Origin: Chloroflexota bacterium
Lineage (GTDB): Bacteria; Chloroflexota; Limnocylindria; Limnocylindrales; CSP1-4
Direction of reading: 5' to 3'
Assembly (NCBI GenBank): GCA_021783095.1
Contig: JAJXUG010000022.1
Span: 1-63,674 of the forward strand
Length of the DNA stretch: 63,674 nt
In this document: piece by piece, positions 17,297-25,491 of the stretch
Layout: every line of letters begins with the position of its first letter
Numbering within the stretch: the first letter of the stretch is position 1
Program-made: the position numbers and the translations under genes
The notes under the pieces: generated by a model
What the model was told of the DNA's origin: nothing
What the model saw: the letters and a program-made list of their open reading frames with translations, nothing else
Database searches by the model: none

Positions 17297-18436
17297 ATGA
17301 CCGGAACTTCGGTCCGACGATTCGTTGCCGGGCTTGCGACGACAGCCATCGTGCTGTCGGCCTGCAGCTCGTCCACACCCAGCTCCGCCCCGGCGTCCCA
17401 GGCGGCGCCGGCCTCGCAGGCGCCCGTCGCCTCCGTCCCGGCATCCGTCCCGGCATCGCAGGCGGCATCCGCCCCCGCGTCCCAGGCCGCCTCCGGGGGC
17501 GTCACGGCCGTCGTGATCCCCAAGCAGATCAACAACCCGTACTTCGACGTCGCCTTCAAGGGCGCCCAGAAGGCCGCCGCCGACCTCGGCGGGACGGTCA
17601 CCCAGGTCGGGCCCAGCGCCGCCGACGCCACCCAGCAGGTGCCGTTCATCCAGACGGCCACCACGCAGGGCGTGGGCGCGATCATCATCTCCGCCGACGA
17701 CGCCACCGCGGTCGCCCCGGCCCTCAAGGCCGCCATGCAGGCCGGCATCAAGGTGGTCGGCTACGACTCGAGCCCGGCCGTCGGCGCCTACAACGTGTTC
17801 GTGAACCAGGCCGACACCGCCGGCATCGGCAAGGGCCTGGCCAACATGGCATGCGACCTCGCCCCGTCGTGCACGGGCGAGATCGCCGTCCTCTCCGCTG
17901 CGCAGTCCGCGACCAACCAGAACGCCTGGATCGCGGCCATGCAGACCACCATGAAGGACGCCAAGTACAGCAAGCTGGTCTGGGACGGCGTGGTCTACGG
18001 CAACGACGACCCGCAGGTCAGCACCCAGCAGGCGCAGGCGCTCCTCCAGGCGCACCCCAATCTCAAGGTCATCGTCGCCCCGACCACGGTGGGCATCGTG
18101 GCCGCCGCCCAGGTCGTCCGCGCCGCCAAGAAGACGGGCTCCGTCTTCGTGACCGGCCTCGGCACTCCCAAGGGCATGGTCGACTACGTCAAGGGCGGCG
18201 AGTCGCCCGAGTTCGCTCTCTGGAACGTCACCGACCTCGGCTACCTCGCGTATGCCGTGGCCGCCCAGCTGGCTGCCGGGACGATCAAGGGCACCGAGGG
18301 CGAGACCTTCACGGTTCCGTCGCTCAACAACGGCCAGCCCTACACCATCGGCAAGGACAGCGTCGTCGTCCTCGGGCCGCCATTCGTGTTCAACAAGGAC
18401 AACATCGACCAGTACGTCGCGTCCTTCGGCTTCTGA
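17297..18436 (+). CDS. rhaS: Rhamnose-binding lipoprotein of the ABC importer
   Basis: A 379-residue periplasmic-binding-type protein. Residues 1-22 form a lipoprotein signal ending in VLSACSS; a 45-residue Ala/Ser/Pro/Val linker of repeated PASQA and SVPA units follows. The mature domain (VTAVVIPKQINNPYFDVAFKGAQKA) belongs to the ribose/rhamnose-binding class. ATG 17297 has a GGAGG 12 nt upstream. A GTG at 17276 would place extra Arg residues before the signal and sits on top of that ribosome site, so I prefer 17297. A hairpin follows the gene, separating it from the catabolic genes. Confidence 0.87.
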   Translation: MTGTSVRRFVAGLATTAIVLSACSSSTPSSAPASQAAPASQAPVASVPASVPASQAASAPASQAASGGVTAVVIPKQINNPYFDVAFKGAQKAAADLGGTVTQVGPSAADATQQVPFIQTATTQGVGAIIISADDATAVAPALKAAMQAGIKVVGYDSSPAVGAYNVFVNQADTAGIGKGLANMACDLAPSCTGEIAVLSAAQSATNQNAWIAAMQTTMKDAKYSKLVWDGVVYGNDDPQVSTQQAQALLQAHPNLKVIVAPTTVGIVAAAQVVRAAKKTGSVFVTGLGTPKGMVDYVKGGESPEFALWNVTDLGYLAYAVAAQLAAGTIKGTEGETFTVPSLNNGQPYTIGKDSVVVLGPPFVFNKDNIDQYVASFGF

Positions 18437-18453
18437 TCCGGAGCTCCTCCAAC

Positions 18454-18486
18454 GACCCCGGCGGGCTCTCCGAGCTCGCCGGGGTC
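18454..18486 (+). terminator. Attenuating hairpin between rhaS and rhaM
   Basis: A perfect 10-bp stem (GACCCCGGCG / CGCCGGGGTC) with a 13-nt loop, starting 18 bp after the rhaS stop and ending 7 bp before the mutarotase start. Its place after a binding-protein gene mirrors the hairpin at 8506 and suggests partial termination or 3'-end protection. It could also mask the rhaM ribosome site. Confidence 0.6.
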
Positions 18487-18493
18487 ACCCTTG

Positions 18494-18820
18494 ATGGACC
18501 CTGCCGTGGAACGCGTCGCCTTCACCATGCGCCTGCTGCCGGGGGCCGAGGCCGAGTACCGCGAGCGCCACGCGCACGTGTGGCCCGAGATGCTCGGGGC
18601 CCTCAAGGACGCTGGCGTCAGCAACTACTCCATCTTCCAGCTCGACGACCGCCTGATCGGCATCTTCGACGTCGAGGACTTCGACCGCTTCCGCGCCCAC
18701 ATGGCCGCCCAGGAGGTCAACGACCGCTGGCAGGCCGACATGGCGCGGCTGATCGACCCGTGCACGGACCCCGCCACGGGCTTCCACCGCCGCCTGGACG
18801 AGGTGTTCCGCCTTGACTGA
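18494..18820 (+). CDS. rhaM: L-rhamnose mutarotase
   Basis: A 108-residue protein of the RhaM/RhaU family (dimeric alpha-beta barrel). It opens with VERVAFTMRLLPGAEAEYRERH and contains HVWPEMLGALKDAGVSNYSIF, the segment with the conserved His and Trp that interconvert the alpha and beta anomers of L-rhamnose. The C-terminal DPATGFHRRLDEVFRLD is also typical. TTG 18491 directly precedes ATG 18494 and would add one residue. The stop overlaps the kinase start by 8 bp. Confidence 0.92.
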   Translation: MDPAVERVAFTMRLLPGAEAEYRERHAHVWPEMLGALKDAGVSNYSIFQLDDRLIGIFDVEDFDRFRAHMAAQEVNDRWQADMARLIDPCTDPATGFHRRLDEVFRLD

Positions 18821-20288
18821 CCGCAGTGGCCCCCGGCACGCCGCCGTGGACCTGGGCGCCGAGAGCGGCCGGGTCCTAGTCGGCACGCTCGACGGGGGAC
18901 GCCTCGCGCTCGAGGAGGTCCACCGCTTCGCAAACGCGCCCGTGTCCGTGCGCGGGACCCTGCACTGGGACGTGCTGCGCCTGTGGGCGGACGTCGAGGC
19001 GGGACTGCGGCGCGCGGGCACCGCCGGGGCCCTCACGTCGGTGGCGGTGGACACGTGGGGCGTGGACTTCGCGCTGCTCGACGGGCGCGGGCGGCTGCTG
19101 GCGAACCCGGTGCACTACCGAGACCGGCGCACGGACGGCGTCCCCGAGCGCGTGTTCGGCCTGGTCCCGCGCGCCGAGGTGTACGCCACGACCGGCATCC
19201 AGGTGATGCCGATCAACACGCTCTACCAGCTCGCCGCCATGGCGCTCGAGCGCGACCCCCTGCTCGCGCAGGCGCGCCGGCTGCTGCTCATGCCGGACCT
19301 GATGACGAACTGGCTGTCGGGCGCCGAGGCGGCCGAGTACACCAACGCGACGACGACGCAGTGTCTGGACGCTCGGACGCGCGACTGGGCGACGCCGATG
19401 CTCGAGCGCGTCGGCATCCCGGCGGGGCTGTTCCCGGGCGTGGCCGAACCCGGCACGGTGCTCGGCCCGCTGCTGCCCGAGCTCGCCGGCGGGACCGGGC
19501 TGGGCGGCGCCCGGGTGGTGCTCGCGGGCTCCCACGACACGGCCTCTGCCGTCGCCGGCGCGCCGCTCGCCTCGCCGCGCACCGCGTTCCTCTCGTCGGG
19601 CACCTGGTCGCTGCTCGGCCTCGAGGTGCCGGCGCCGGTCATCAATGCGGCATCGGCGGCGGCGAACCTGACCAACGAGGGCGGCGCCGGCGGGACGATC
19701 CGGCTCCTGCGCAACGTCGCCGGCCTGTGGCTGATCCAGGAGGCGCGCCGGTCGCTGTGGCCCGTTGGGGACGCCCCGTCCTATGCCGCGATTGCCGCGC
19801 TGGCCGGGGCCGCGCCGCCGTTCACCGCCTTCATCGATCCCGACGACGAGCGGTTCCTCCACCCCGGCGACTTGCCGGCCAACGTGCGCGCCTTCTGCGT
19901 GGAGACCGGCCAGCCCGCGCCGGCCGACCACGGAACGCTGTTCCGGGTCCTGCTCGAGAGCCTCGCCCTGCGCTATGCCGTGGTCCTCGACCAGCTCGCC
20001 GCCGCCTCCGGGGTGGTGCCCGACGGCGTCCACGTCGTCGGCGGCGGCGCGAACAACGGCCTCCTGAACCGCCTGACGGCGGGCGCGACCGGCCTCCCGG
20101 TCCACGCCGGCCCAGTCGAGGCCACCGCCATCGGCAACGTGCTCGTCCAGGCGCTCGCCGCCGGCCACATCGGCTCGCTCGCCGAGGGTCGCCAGCTCGT
20201 CGCCCGCTCCTTCCCCGTCGCCACCGTTGAGCCCGAGGGCGACTGGACCGGGGCCCGTGCCCGGTTCGCCGCCGTCACCCGCTGCTGA
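18813..20288 (+). CDS. rhaB: Rhamnulokinase
   Basis: A 491-residue FGGY-family sugar kinase. The N-terminal phosphate-binding strand AAVDLGAESGRVLVG, the VAVDTWGVDFALLD core and the C-terminal VHVVGGGANNGLLNRLTA adenosine-binding motif are all present. It phosphorylates L-rhamnulose at O-1 using ATP. It begins with TTG at 18813, overlapping the mutarotase stop, and the isomerase gene follows after 11 bp. Confidence 0.92.
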   Translation: MTDRSGPRHAAVDLGAESGRVLVGTLDGGRLALEEVHRFANAPVSVRGTLHWDVLRLWADVEAGLRRAGTAGALTSVAVDTWGVDFALLDGRGRLLANPVHYRDRRTDGVPERVFGLVPRAEVYATTGIQVMPINTLYQLAAMALERDPLLAQARRLLLMPDLMTNWLSGAEAAEYTNATTTQCLDARTRDWATPMLERVGIPAGLFPGVAEPGTVLGPLLPELAGGTGLGGARVVLAGSHDTASAVAGAPLASPRTAFLSSGTWSLLGLEVPAPVINAASAAANLTNEGGAGGTIRLLRNVAGLWLIQEARRSLWPVGDAPSYAAIAALAGAAPPFTAFIDPDDERFLHPGDLPANVRAFCVETGQPAPADHGTLFRVLLESLALRYAVVLDQLAAASGVVPDGVHVVGGGANNGLLNRLTAGATGLPVHAGPVEATAIGNVLVQALAAGHIGSLAEGRQLVARSFPVATVEPEGDWTGARARFAAVTRC

Positions 20289-20299
20289 GGAGTCACGCC

Positions 20300-21517
20300 A
20301 TGGCCGCCAACCCCGTCGTCGCCCTCCCCGCCTCGACCCCCGCGCTCGAGCGGGTGGCGTGGGCGGTGGACGGGCTCAACATCGAGATCCCCTCGTGGGG
20401 GTTCGTGAACACCGGGACCCGGTTCCGCGTGTTCCCCCAGCAGGGCGTGCCGAGGACGGTGTTCGAGAAGGTCGACGACGCGGCGACCGTCAACCGCTAC
20501 ACCGGCGTCGCCAAGACGGTCAGCCTCCACATCCCGTGGGACAAGGTGGACGACTGGGCCGAGCTCAAGGCGCACGCGGACGGCGCGGGCCTGCGGTTCG
20601 GCGGCATCAACAGCAACACCTTCCAGGACCCCGACTACAAGCTGGGCTCGGTCTGCCACCCCGACGCCGACGTCCGCGCCAAGGCGGTGGGCGCGATCGT
20701 CGAGTGCAACGAGATCGCGTCGGTCCTCGACGCGGCGGCGGTCAAGGTCTGGCTGGGCGACGGCACCAACTACCCGGGCCAGGACGACCTGCGCGGGCGG
20801 CACCGGCGGCTGCTCGCGGGCCTGCGGGAGGCCTACGCCACGCTCCCCGCGGACACGCGGATGTTCCTCGAGTACAAGCTCTACGAGCCGGCCCTGTACA
20901 GCACCGACGTCCAGGACTGGGGCCAGAGCCTCAACGTGGTCCGCCAGCTGGGCGACCGCGCCGGGGTCTGCGTGGACACCGGCCACCACGCGATGGGCGT
21001 CAACATCGAGCAGATCGTGGCGCTGCTCCTGGCCGAGGGGAGGCTGTTCGCCTTCGACCTCAACGACAAGAAGTACGGCGACGACGACCTGATGGTGGGC
21101 TCGATCGACCCGTACCAGCTGTTCCGCATCACGCACGAGCTGGTGAACGCGATGCGCGACGACGCGGACCCGATCGCCCAGGCGACCGCCAACGCAACCA
21201 CGTACATGCTCGACCAGTGCCACAACATCGAGCCCAAGGTGCCGGCCATGATCCGGAGCGTGATGAACCTCCAGGAGACGGTCGCCAAGGCGCTCCTGGT
21301 GGACCGCGAGCGGCTGCTGGCGGCGCAGGCCGCGGGCGACGTGCTCGAGGCGAACGGCGCCCTGTGGGACGCCTTCCAGACCGACGTCCGGCCGCTGCTC
21401 GCCGAGCTGCGCGTCGCGCGCGGCCTCCCCGCGGACCCGTACCGCGCCTACCTCGACTCGGGCGAGGAGGAGGCGAAGTACGCCGCGCGGGTCGGCGGCA
21501 CGCCCGCGAGCTGGTGA
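20300..21517 (+). CDS. rhaI: L-rhamnose isomerase (Pseudomonas stutzeri type)
   Basis: A 405-residue TIM-barrel isomerase converting L-rhamnose to L-rhamnulose. It resembles the RhaI type known from Pseudomonas stutzeri and Chloroflexota rather than E. coli RhaA. Visible landmarks are GLRFGGINSNTFQDPDYKLG, MFLEYKLYEPALYSTD, CVDTGHHAMG and FDLNDKKYGDDDL, which hold the acidic and His residues that bind two metal ions. ATG 20300 is preceded by GAGGAG at 8-nt spacing. The aldolase gene follows 7 bp later. Confidence 0.9.
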   Translation: MAANPVVALPASTPALERVAWAVDGLNIEIPSWGFVNTGTRFRVFPQQGVPRTVFEKVDDAATVNRYTGVAKTVSLHIPWDKVDDWAELKAHADGAGLRFGGINSNTFQDPDYKLGSVCHPDADVRAKAVGAIVECNEIASVLDAAAVKVWLGDGTNYPGQDDLRGRHRRLLAGLREAYATLPADTRMFLEYKLYEPALYSTDVQDWGQSLNVVRQLGDRAGVCVDTGHHAMGVNIEQIVALLLAEGRLFAFDLNDKKYGDDDLMVGSIDPYQLFRITHELVNAMRDDADPIAQATANATTYMLDQCHNIEPKVPAMIRSVMNLQETVAKALLVDRERLLAAQAAGDVLEANGALWDAFQTDVRPLLAELRVARGLPADPYRAYLDSGEEEAKYAARVGGTPASW

Positions 21518-21524
21518 GCGTCTG

Positions 21525-22349
21525 ATGCCGCTCACCGCACCGCTCCCGGACCTTGACGAGATCCTCGCCTCGATGGGCGAGGGCGGCCGGCGGATCGCCC
21601 TGCTCGACGCGGGCGAGGGCGCGGCCGGCAACATCAGCGTCTGCGTCGGCTGGCAGGTCGAGGTCCGGCGCAGGTTCCCGAGGGGCGAGCCGATCGCCCT
21701 GCCGGTCCCGGCGCCGCACCTCGCCGGGCACACGGTGCTCGTCACCGGGTCGGGCCGCCGGCTGCGGGACATCGGCGCGAGCCCGGTGGCCAACATCGGC
21801 GCCGTGGTCATCGACGGCGACGGGGCCACGGCGACGCTGTGGACCGCGCCCGGGCGCCTGTTCGAGCGGCTCACGTCCGAGTGGAACAGCCACCTGGCGG
21901 TCCACGAGGACACGGTCGCCCGGACGGGCACGAACTTCCACGCCGTGGTCCACGCCCAGCCGCCGCACATCACGTACCTCTCGCACGTGCCGGCCTACCA
22001 GGACGAGGCCTACTTCAACGCGCGGGTGATGCGCTGGGAGCCCGAGACGATCGTCCAGCTGCCGCAGGGCGTCGGGATCCTGCGGTTCATGATCCCGGGC
22101 TCGGAGGCGCTGATGGCCGCCAACGTCGAGAGCCTGCGCAGCCACCGGATCGACGTCTGGGGCAAGCACGGCGTCATGGCGCGTAGTGACATCTCGGTCA
22201 CCCGTGCGGTGGACCGGATCGAGTACGCGGAGGCCGGAGCGCGATACGAGTACATGGACCTCGTGGCCGGCGGCGGTGGCGAGCGCCTCTCCGATGAGGA
22301 GCTGCGCTCGATCGTCACGGCCTTCGGCGTCGAGACGGACCTCGTGTGA
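21525..22349 (+). CDS. rhaD: Rhamnulose-1-phosphate aldolase (RhaD-like, class II)
   Basis: A 274-residue class II aldolase/adducin protein whose length and order of motifs match RhaD: GNISVCVGWQVEVR, HTVLVTGSGRRLRDI, PVANIGAVVIDGDG, NFHAVVHAQPPHITYLSH and VWGKHGVMAR. It should split L-rhamnulose 1-phosphate into dihydroxyacetone phosphate and L-lactaldehyde with a zinc ion. In E. coli RhaD the central metal motif is HCH; here the aligned segment reads HAQ, so the second ligand differs unless the nearby His replaces it. Start ATG/neighbouring codon at 21525 is 7 bp after the isomerase stop. The stop overlaps the next gene as GTGA. Confidence 0.82.
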   Translation: MPLTAPLPDLDEILASMGEGGRRIALLDAGEGAAGNISVCVGWQVEVRRRFPRGEPIALPVPAPHLAGHTVLVTGSGRRLRDIGASPVANIGAVVIDGDGATATLWTAPGRLFERLTSEWNSHLAVHEDTVARTGTNFHAVVHAQPPHITYLSHVPAYQDEAYFNARVMRWEPETIVQLPQGVGILRFMIPGSEALMAANVESLRSHRIDVWGKHGVMARSDISVTRAVDRIEYAEAGARYEYMDLVAGGGGERLSDEELRSIVTAFGVETDLV

Positions 22350-23530
22350 GCGCGCTCGTGCCGCCGCTCCTCCCGCCCCCGGACGCCGACGAGCTGATCG
22401 GCCTGTCGAACCGCTTCGGCTCCGACCCGATGTTCGTCCGCGCCGGCGGCGGCAACTCGTCGGTGAAGGTCGACGGGGTGCTGTGGATCAAGCCGTCGGG
22501 CGTGCCGCTGGCCACGCTCGCCGCCGACGACCTCGTGCCGCTCGACCGGGCCCGGCTCCTCGCGCTGCTCGAGCAGGACGCGGCGACGCCCCCCGGCGAG
22601 GGCGACCCCGTGATGGCCATTGCGGCCGCTGCGCGCCTGGCGGAGGCGCACGGCCGCCGGCCCAGCGTCGAGCTGCTGTTCCATGCCCTGCTGCCGCAGC
22701 GCCTCGTGCTGCACACCCACCCGGTCCTCGTCAATGCCGTCACGTGCAACAGCGACGGCCCCGCCCTGGCCGAGCGCGTGTTCGGCGACCGTGCGGTCTG
22801 GGTCCCGTACACGGACCCGGGCCTGCCGCTGGCGCGCGCCATCCTCGACGCGCGGCGGGCGCACGAGGCGCGCACCGGTCTGGTGGCCCCCCCGGTCACC
22901 CTGCTCGGCAACCACGGGCTGATCGTCGGGGGCGAGACCGCGGCGGAGATCGCGGCCCAGACGGCGTGGCTGGTGTCGGCGATCGAGGCGGAGATCCACG
23001 CACGCCCGGCCGGGGAGCTGATTGGCGCTGCGGTCGCTTCGCCCATCGCGCCACTCGACCAGGCCTTCATGAGCGCGATCGCCTCGGGCCTCGGGCCTCG
23101 GGCCGTCGTCTTCGACCCGCACCCGCTCGCCTCCTCGTTCGCTGGCACCGGCCCTGGCCGTGCGTTCATGGCGGACGGCCCGCTCATCCCCGACCAGATC
23201 GTCTACACGGGATCGTGGCCCCTCGTGCTCGACATCGAGGCGCTCGCGGCCGAGCGGCCGGCCGAGCTCGCCGCCGCCCGCGTGGCGGAGTTCGAGGCGG
23301 AGCGGGGCGTGGCGCCCATCGTGACCGTGGTGCCCGGCCTCGGGCTCTTCGCGACCGGCGCCAGCGAGCGCCAGGCCGAGACCGCCCGCGACGTGTACCT
23401 GGATATGCTGCGGGTGGGCGAGGCGGCGCTCCGGCTCGGAGCCGTCCGCCATCTCACTGAGACCGAGCGGATGTTCATCGAGAGCTGGGAGGCGGAGGCG
23501 TACCGCAAGCAGGTGGCCGCCACGGGCTGA
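22346..23530 (+). CDS. Class II aldolase resembling the aldolase half of RhaE(W)
   Basis: A 394-residue protein matching the N-terminal aldolase half of the bifunctional rhamnulose-1-phosphate aldolase/L-lactaldehyde dehydrogenase (RhaEW). Features are RFGSDPMFVRAGGGNSSVK, LWIKPSG, the metal motif LHTHPVLVNAV and GNHGLIVGGETA. The short-chain dehydrogenase half (about 280 residues) that normally follows is absent, and the frame ends cleanly at 23530. Having both a RhaD-type and a RhaE-type aldolase in one operon is redundant. One may act on another phosphorylated deoxy sugar such as fuculose 1-phosphate. It begins with GTG overlapping the RhaD stop. Confidence 0.75.
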   Translation: MSALVPPLLPPPDADELIGLSNRFGSDPMFVRAGGGNSSVKVDGVLWIKPSGVPLATLAADDLVPLDRARLLALLEQDAATPPGEGDPVMAIAAAARLAEAHGRRPSVELLFHALLPQRLVLHTHPVLVNAVTCNSDGPALAERVFGDRAVWVPYTDPGLPLARAILDARRAHEARTGLVAPPVTLLGNHGLIVGGETAAEIAAQTAWLVSAIEAEIHARPAGELIGAAVASPIAPLDQAFMSAIASGLGPRAVVFDPHPLASSFAGTGPGRAFMADGPLIPDQIVYTGSWPLVLDIEALAAERPAELAAARVAEFEAERGVAPIVTVVPGLGLFATGASERQAETARDVYLDMLRVGEAALRLGAVRHLTETERMFIESWEAEAYRKQVAATG

Positions 23531-23696
23531 GGCTCGCGGCCGACCGAGCCCCGGCCCGGCGTCTCCTCGCCGTCCGTCAGCCTGCGCTGGGCAGCAGCGC
23601 GATCGCCGGCACGATTGACGCCGCGAGGACAATCGGGGCCACCGGGTGGTGTCGCGGCGCGACCCAGCTCAGCGACCTGGAGCAGAGGGCGTCCCC

Positions 23697-23984
23697 ATGC
23701 AACTCCACATCCAGAACCCAGCGCCCGCCAGCGTTCTGCGCGCGCCGTCTCCCGATGCGCACTGCACGTGCGAGCATGCGCTCGACTGCGCGTGCGCCTG
23801 CCACAGCCCATCCTGCGACCCGGGAGCGGAGGTCTGCGACATCGCCTTCCTGGCCGACGACGGCGGCCTGACGCCCTGGGGCTGCACGCTGTGCACCCCC
23901 GGCGCCGGCGCCCCGCACCGGCCCGGCTGCGAGGTGATCGGCTGGCACGTCCCGGTCCCGCACGTGCCCCGGATTGCCGGCTGA
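23697..23984 (+). CDS. Small cysteine-rich protein
   Basis: A 95-residue frame from ATG 23697 with AGAGGG 7 nt upstream. It contains ten Cys, clustered as CTCEHALDCACAC, then CDPGAEVC, and WGCTLCTPG with a later Cys. The spacing suggests metal binding, but fits no family I know. It lies between the rhamnose operon and a convergent lipoprotein gene, neither of which informs its function. It may be a true small protein or chance; the Cys clustering argues for the former. Confidence 0.5.
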   Translation: MQLHIQNPAPASVLRAPSPDAHCTCEHALDCACACHSPSCDPGAEVCDIAFLADDGGLTPWGCTLCTPGAGAPHRPGCEVIGWHVPVPHVPRIAG

Positions 23985-24026
23985 CGCGCCAGGGGGCGTC
24001 AAGCCGGGACCGTCGCGCGGTGACGG

Positions 24027-24671
24027 TCAGTCGATGGTCGCGTGGATCGTGTACGTCCAGACGTTCTTCTCGCCACCGGCCCAGGGCCGGCTGTATGAGA
24101 GGCTGACCGTGGCGGTGCCGGCATGGTCGGCCTTGAGGAGGAACGTGGCGGTGCTCGCGGCGCCGACCGCATTGCTCGGCCCCTGCTCGACAGCGGTGGC
24201 CGGGTTGGTCCCGCTCGAGGCAGCGGGCGCAGCGCCCAGGGGCGGGACCGTGGCACCGGCAGCGGGATCCGAGGCAGGCATCGCGGCGGTGGTGCCCGAC
24301 ACGCTCATCGCGTTGCCGACGATGACCGGCGGCGCCCACGAGAAGCCGGTGCTCGCGTTCATGCACAGGGTCACGGCCAGGACGTCACCCGACTTGAGGT
24401 GGATCGTCGCGGAACCCTTCGGCTGCTTCGCGAACTCGTCGCAGGTGACGGTGAGGTGCGAGGCGGCGGACGGGATGTCCGCGACCACGGGCACGATGGC
24501 CGAGGATGCCCCGGGACTCGGCGTGATCGCCGCGGCGCTCGCCGCTCCAGGCGCGGTCGTCGCCGCGGCGGGGTCGATGGCGGCCGAGCTTGAGCAGCCG
24601 GCCAGAGCGAGCACGGACGCGAGCGACGCGACCGCCATGGCGCGCGCACCGAAGACACTTCGAGCTGACAT
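24027..24671 (-). CDS. Chagasin/I42-like protease-inhibitor lipoprotein
   Basis: A 214-residue lipoprotein: signal [13 protein letters not shown] with lipobox Cys, then an Ala/Pro/Ser linker. The folded part has the landmarks of the chagasin (inhibitor I42) fold: a long strand [17 protein letters not shown], the NASTGFSW loop (NPTTG[FY]-type motif) and SRPWAGGE (RPW motif). Chagasins inhibit papain-like cysteine proteases by inserting these loops. An Ala/Pro-rich insertion of about 35 residues sits between two of the loops. ATG 24669-24671 has GGGGAG 8 nt upstream. A bacterial surface inhibitor could protect cell-wall or envelope proteins, which is inference. Confidence 0.75.
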   Translation of the reverse strand: MSARSVFGARAMAVASLASVLALAGCSSSAAIDPAAATTAPGAASAAAITPSPGASSAIVPVVADIPSAASHLTVTCDEFAKQPKGSATIHLKSGDVLAVTLCMNASTGFSWAPPVIVGNAMSVSGTTAAMPASDPAAGATVPPLGAAPAASSGTNPATAVEQGPSNAVGAASTATFLLKADHAGTATVSLSYSRPWAGGEKNVWTYTIHATID

Positions 24672-24804
24672 GGGAGTGCTCCCCTGTTGGGTGACCCGGT
24701 GCCTTCGCGGTCTCGCCGCACCGCCGGGTCTGATGGCGCGATAACGCGCGGTCGGTCCGCACGGTTCCCGACGAGACTCGTCGGGTTGAACTTCGGCGGG
24801 CCTT

Positions 24805-25035
24805 TCAGTCGGGCTGGCCGTAGGAGTCCAGGACCTCGCGGATCCGGTGCGCGGGGCGACCGGGCGTGAACGGCTTCGCGAGGGCGGCTCGTCCTCGACC
24901 ACGAGGATCGTGTTGAAGTCATGCGCGACGCCGCCGGCGAGTCGGCCGATGCTCTCCATCCTCTGGGCCTGGAGGAGCTGCTCCTGGAGGAGGCGGCGCT
25001 CCGTGATGTCCTGGATGCGGTCGCGCGCGCGACAG
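24805..25035 (-). pseudogene. Remnant of a PAS/histidine kinase/receiver hybrid sensor
   Basis: Three recognisable pieces of a hybrid sensor kinase lie within 230 bp. First is a PAS-to-kinase junction, [20 protein letters not shown]. Second is the phospho-His box [12 protein letters not shown], fused without the ATPase domain directly to [10 protein letters not shown], the first strand and acidic pocket of a receiver. Third, in a different frame, is the receiver C-terminus [19 protein letters not shown] ending at a TGA at 24805-24807. At least two internal deletions and a frameshift are needed to explain this, so the gene is dead. No promoter or ribosome site is visible. Confidence 0.8.
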
Positions 25036-25056
25036 GCTGACAGGGCCCCCGGCAAC

Positions 25057-25086
25057 TTGCGAAACCAGTCGGGTCAGGACTACCGT
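25057..25086 (+). promoter_or_regulatory. Promoter of the His-rich protein gene
   Basis: TTGCGA (25057-25062), 18 bp, TACCGT (25081-25086), followed by GGAGG and the ATG at 25103. No Zur-type box is visible at this promoter. Confidence 0.45.
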
Positions 25087-25102
25087 GCTGGCGGAGGTGT
25101 CC

Positions 25103-25414
25103 ATGGCCGAGACGGATCCGCACCAGCCGCTCCAGTCGCATCTGCACGAGCACGGAGCTGGCTGCGGACACGCGGCGTTGCAGCACCGCGACCACATCGA
25201 CTACCTCCACGACGGTCATGCGCACCGGGTTCACGGCGACCACGTGGACGATGAGCCCGTGACCGGGGCCGAGGCCCACGTCGCGCACCCGGGGCACATG
25301 CACGTGCACCGCGAGGGGTGCGGCCACCAGGCGGTCCGCCACGAGGACCACGTCGACTACGTCCACGGCGCCCACCGCCACACGGGCCACCAGGTCCACT
25401 ACGACGAGCACTGA
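25103..25414 (+). CDS. Histidine-rich two-repeat protein, probably metal-binding
   Basis: A 103-residue protein with about a quarter His residues. Two repeats of about 38 residues each begin with H.H..GCGH and continue ALQHRDHIDYLHDGHAHRVH or AVRHEDHVDYVHGAHRHTGH. This matches a widespread uncharacterised family of His-rich proteins often found beside metal-transport genes. It is encoded convergent to the zinc-uptake operon, 77 bp away. Zinc or cobalt/nickel storage or delivery is a reasonable inference. ATG 25103 has GGAGG 5 nt upstream. No signal peptide, so it is cytoplasmic. Confidence 0.75.
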   Translation: MAETDPHQPLQSHLHEHGAGCGHAALQHRDHIDYLHDGHAHRVHGDHVDDEPVTGAEAHVAHPGHMHVHREGCGHQAVRHEDHVDYVHGAHRHTGHQVHYDEH

Positions 25415-25491
25415 GCCTGGGTCGCGCGGGCCGGGGCCGATCCGGGTCCGCCGGGGCGGCCATCCCGGCGCCCGCGTCCCGTCGTCGGAGG

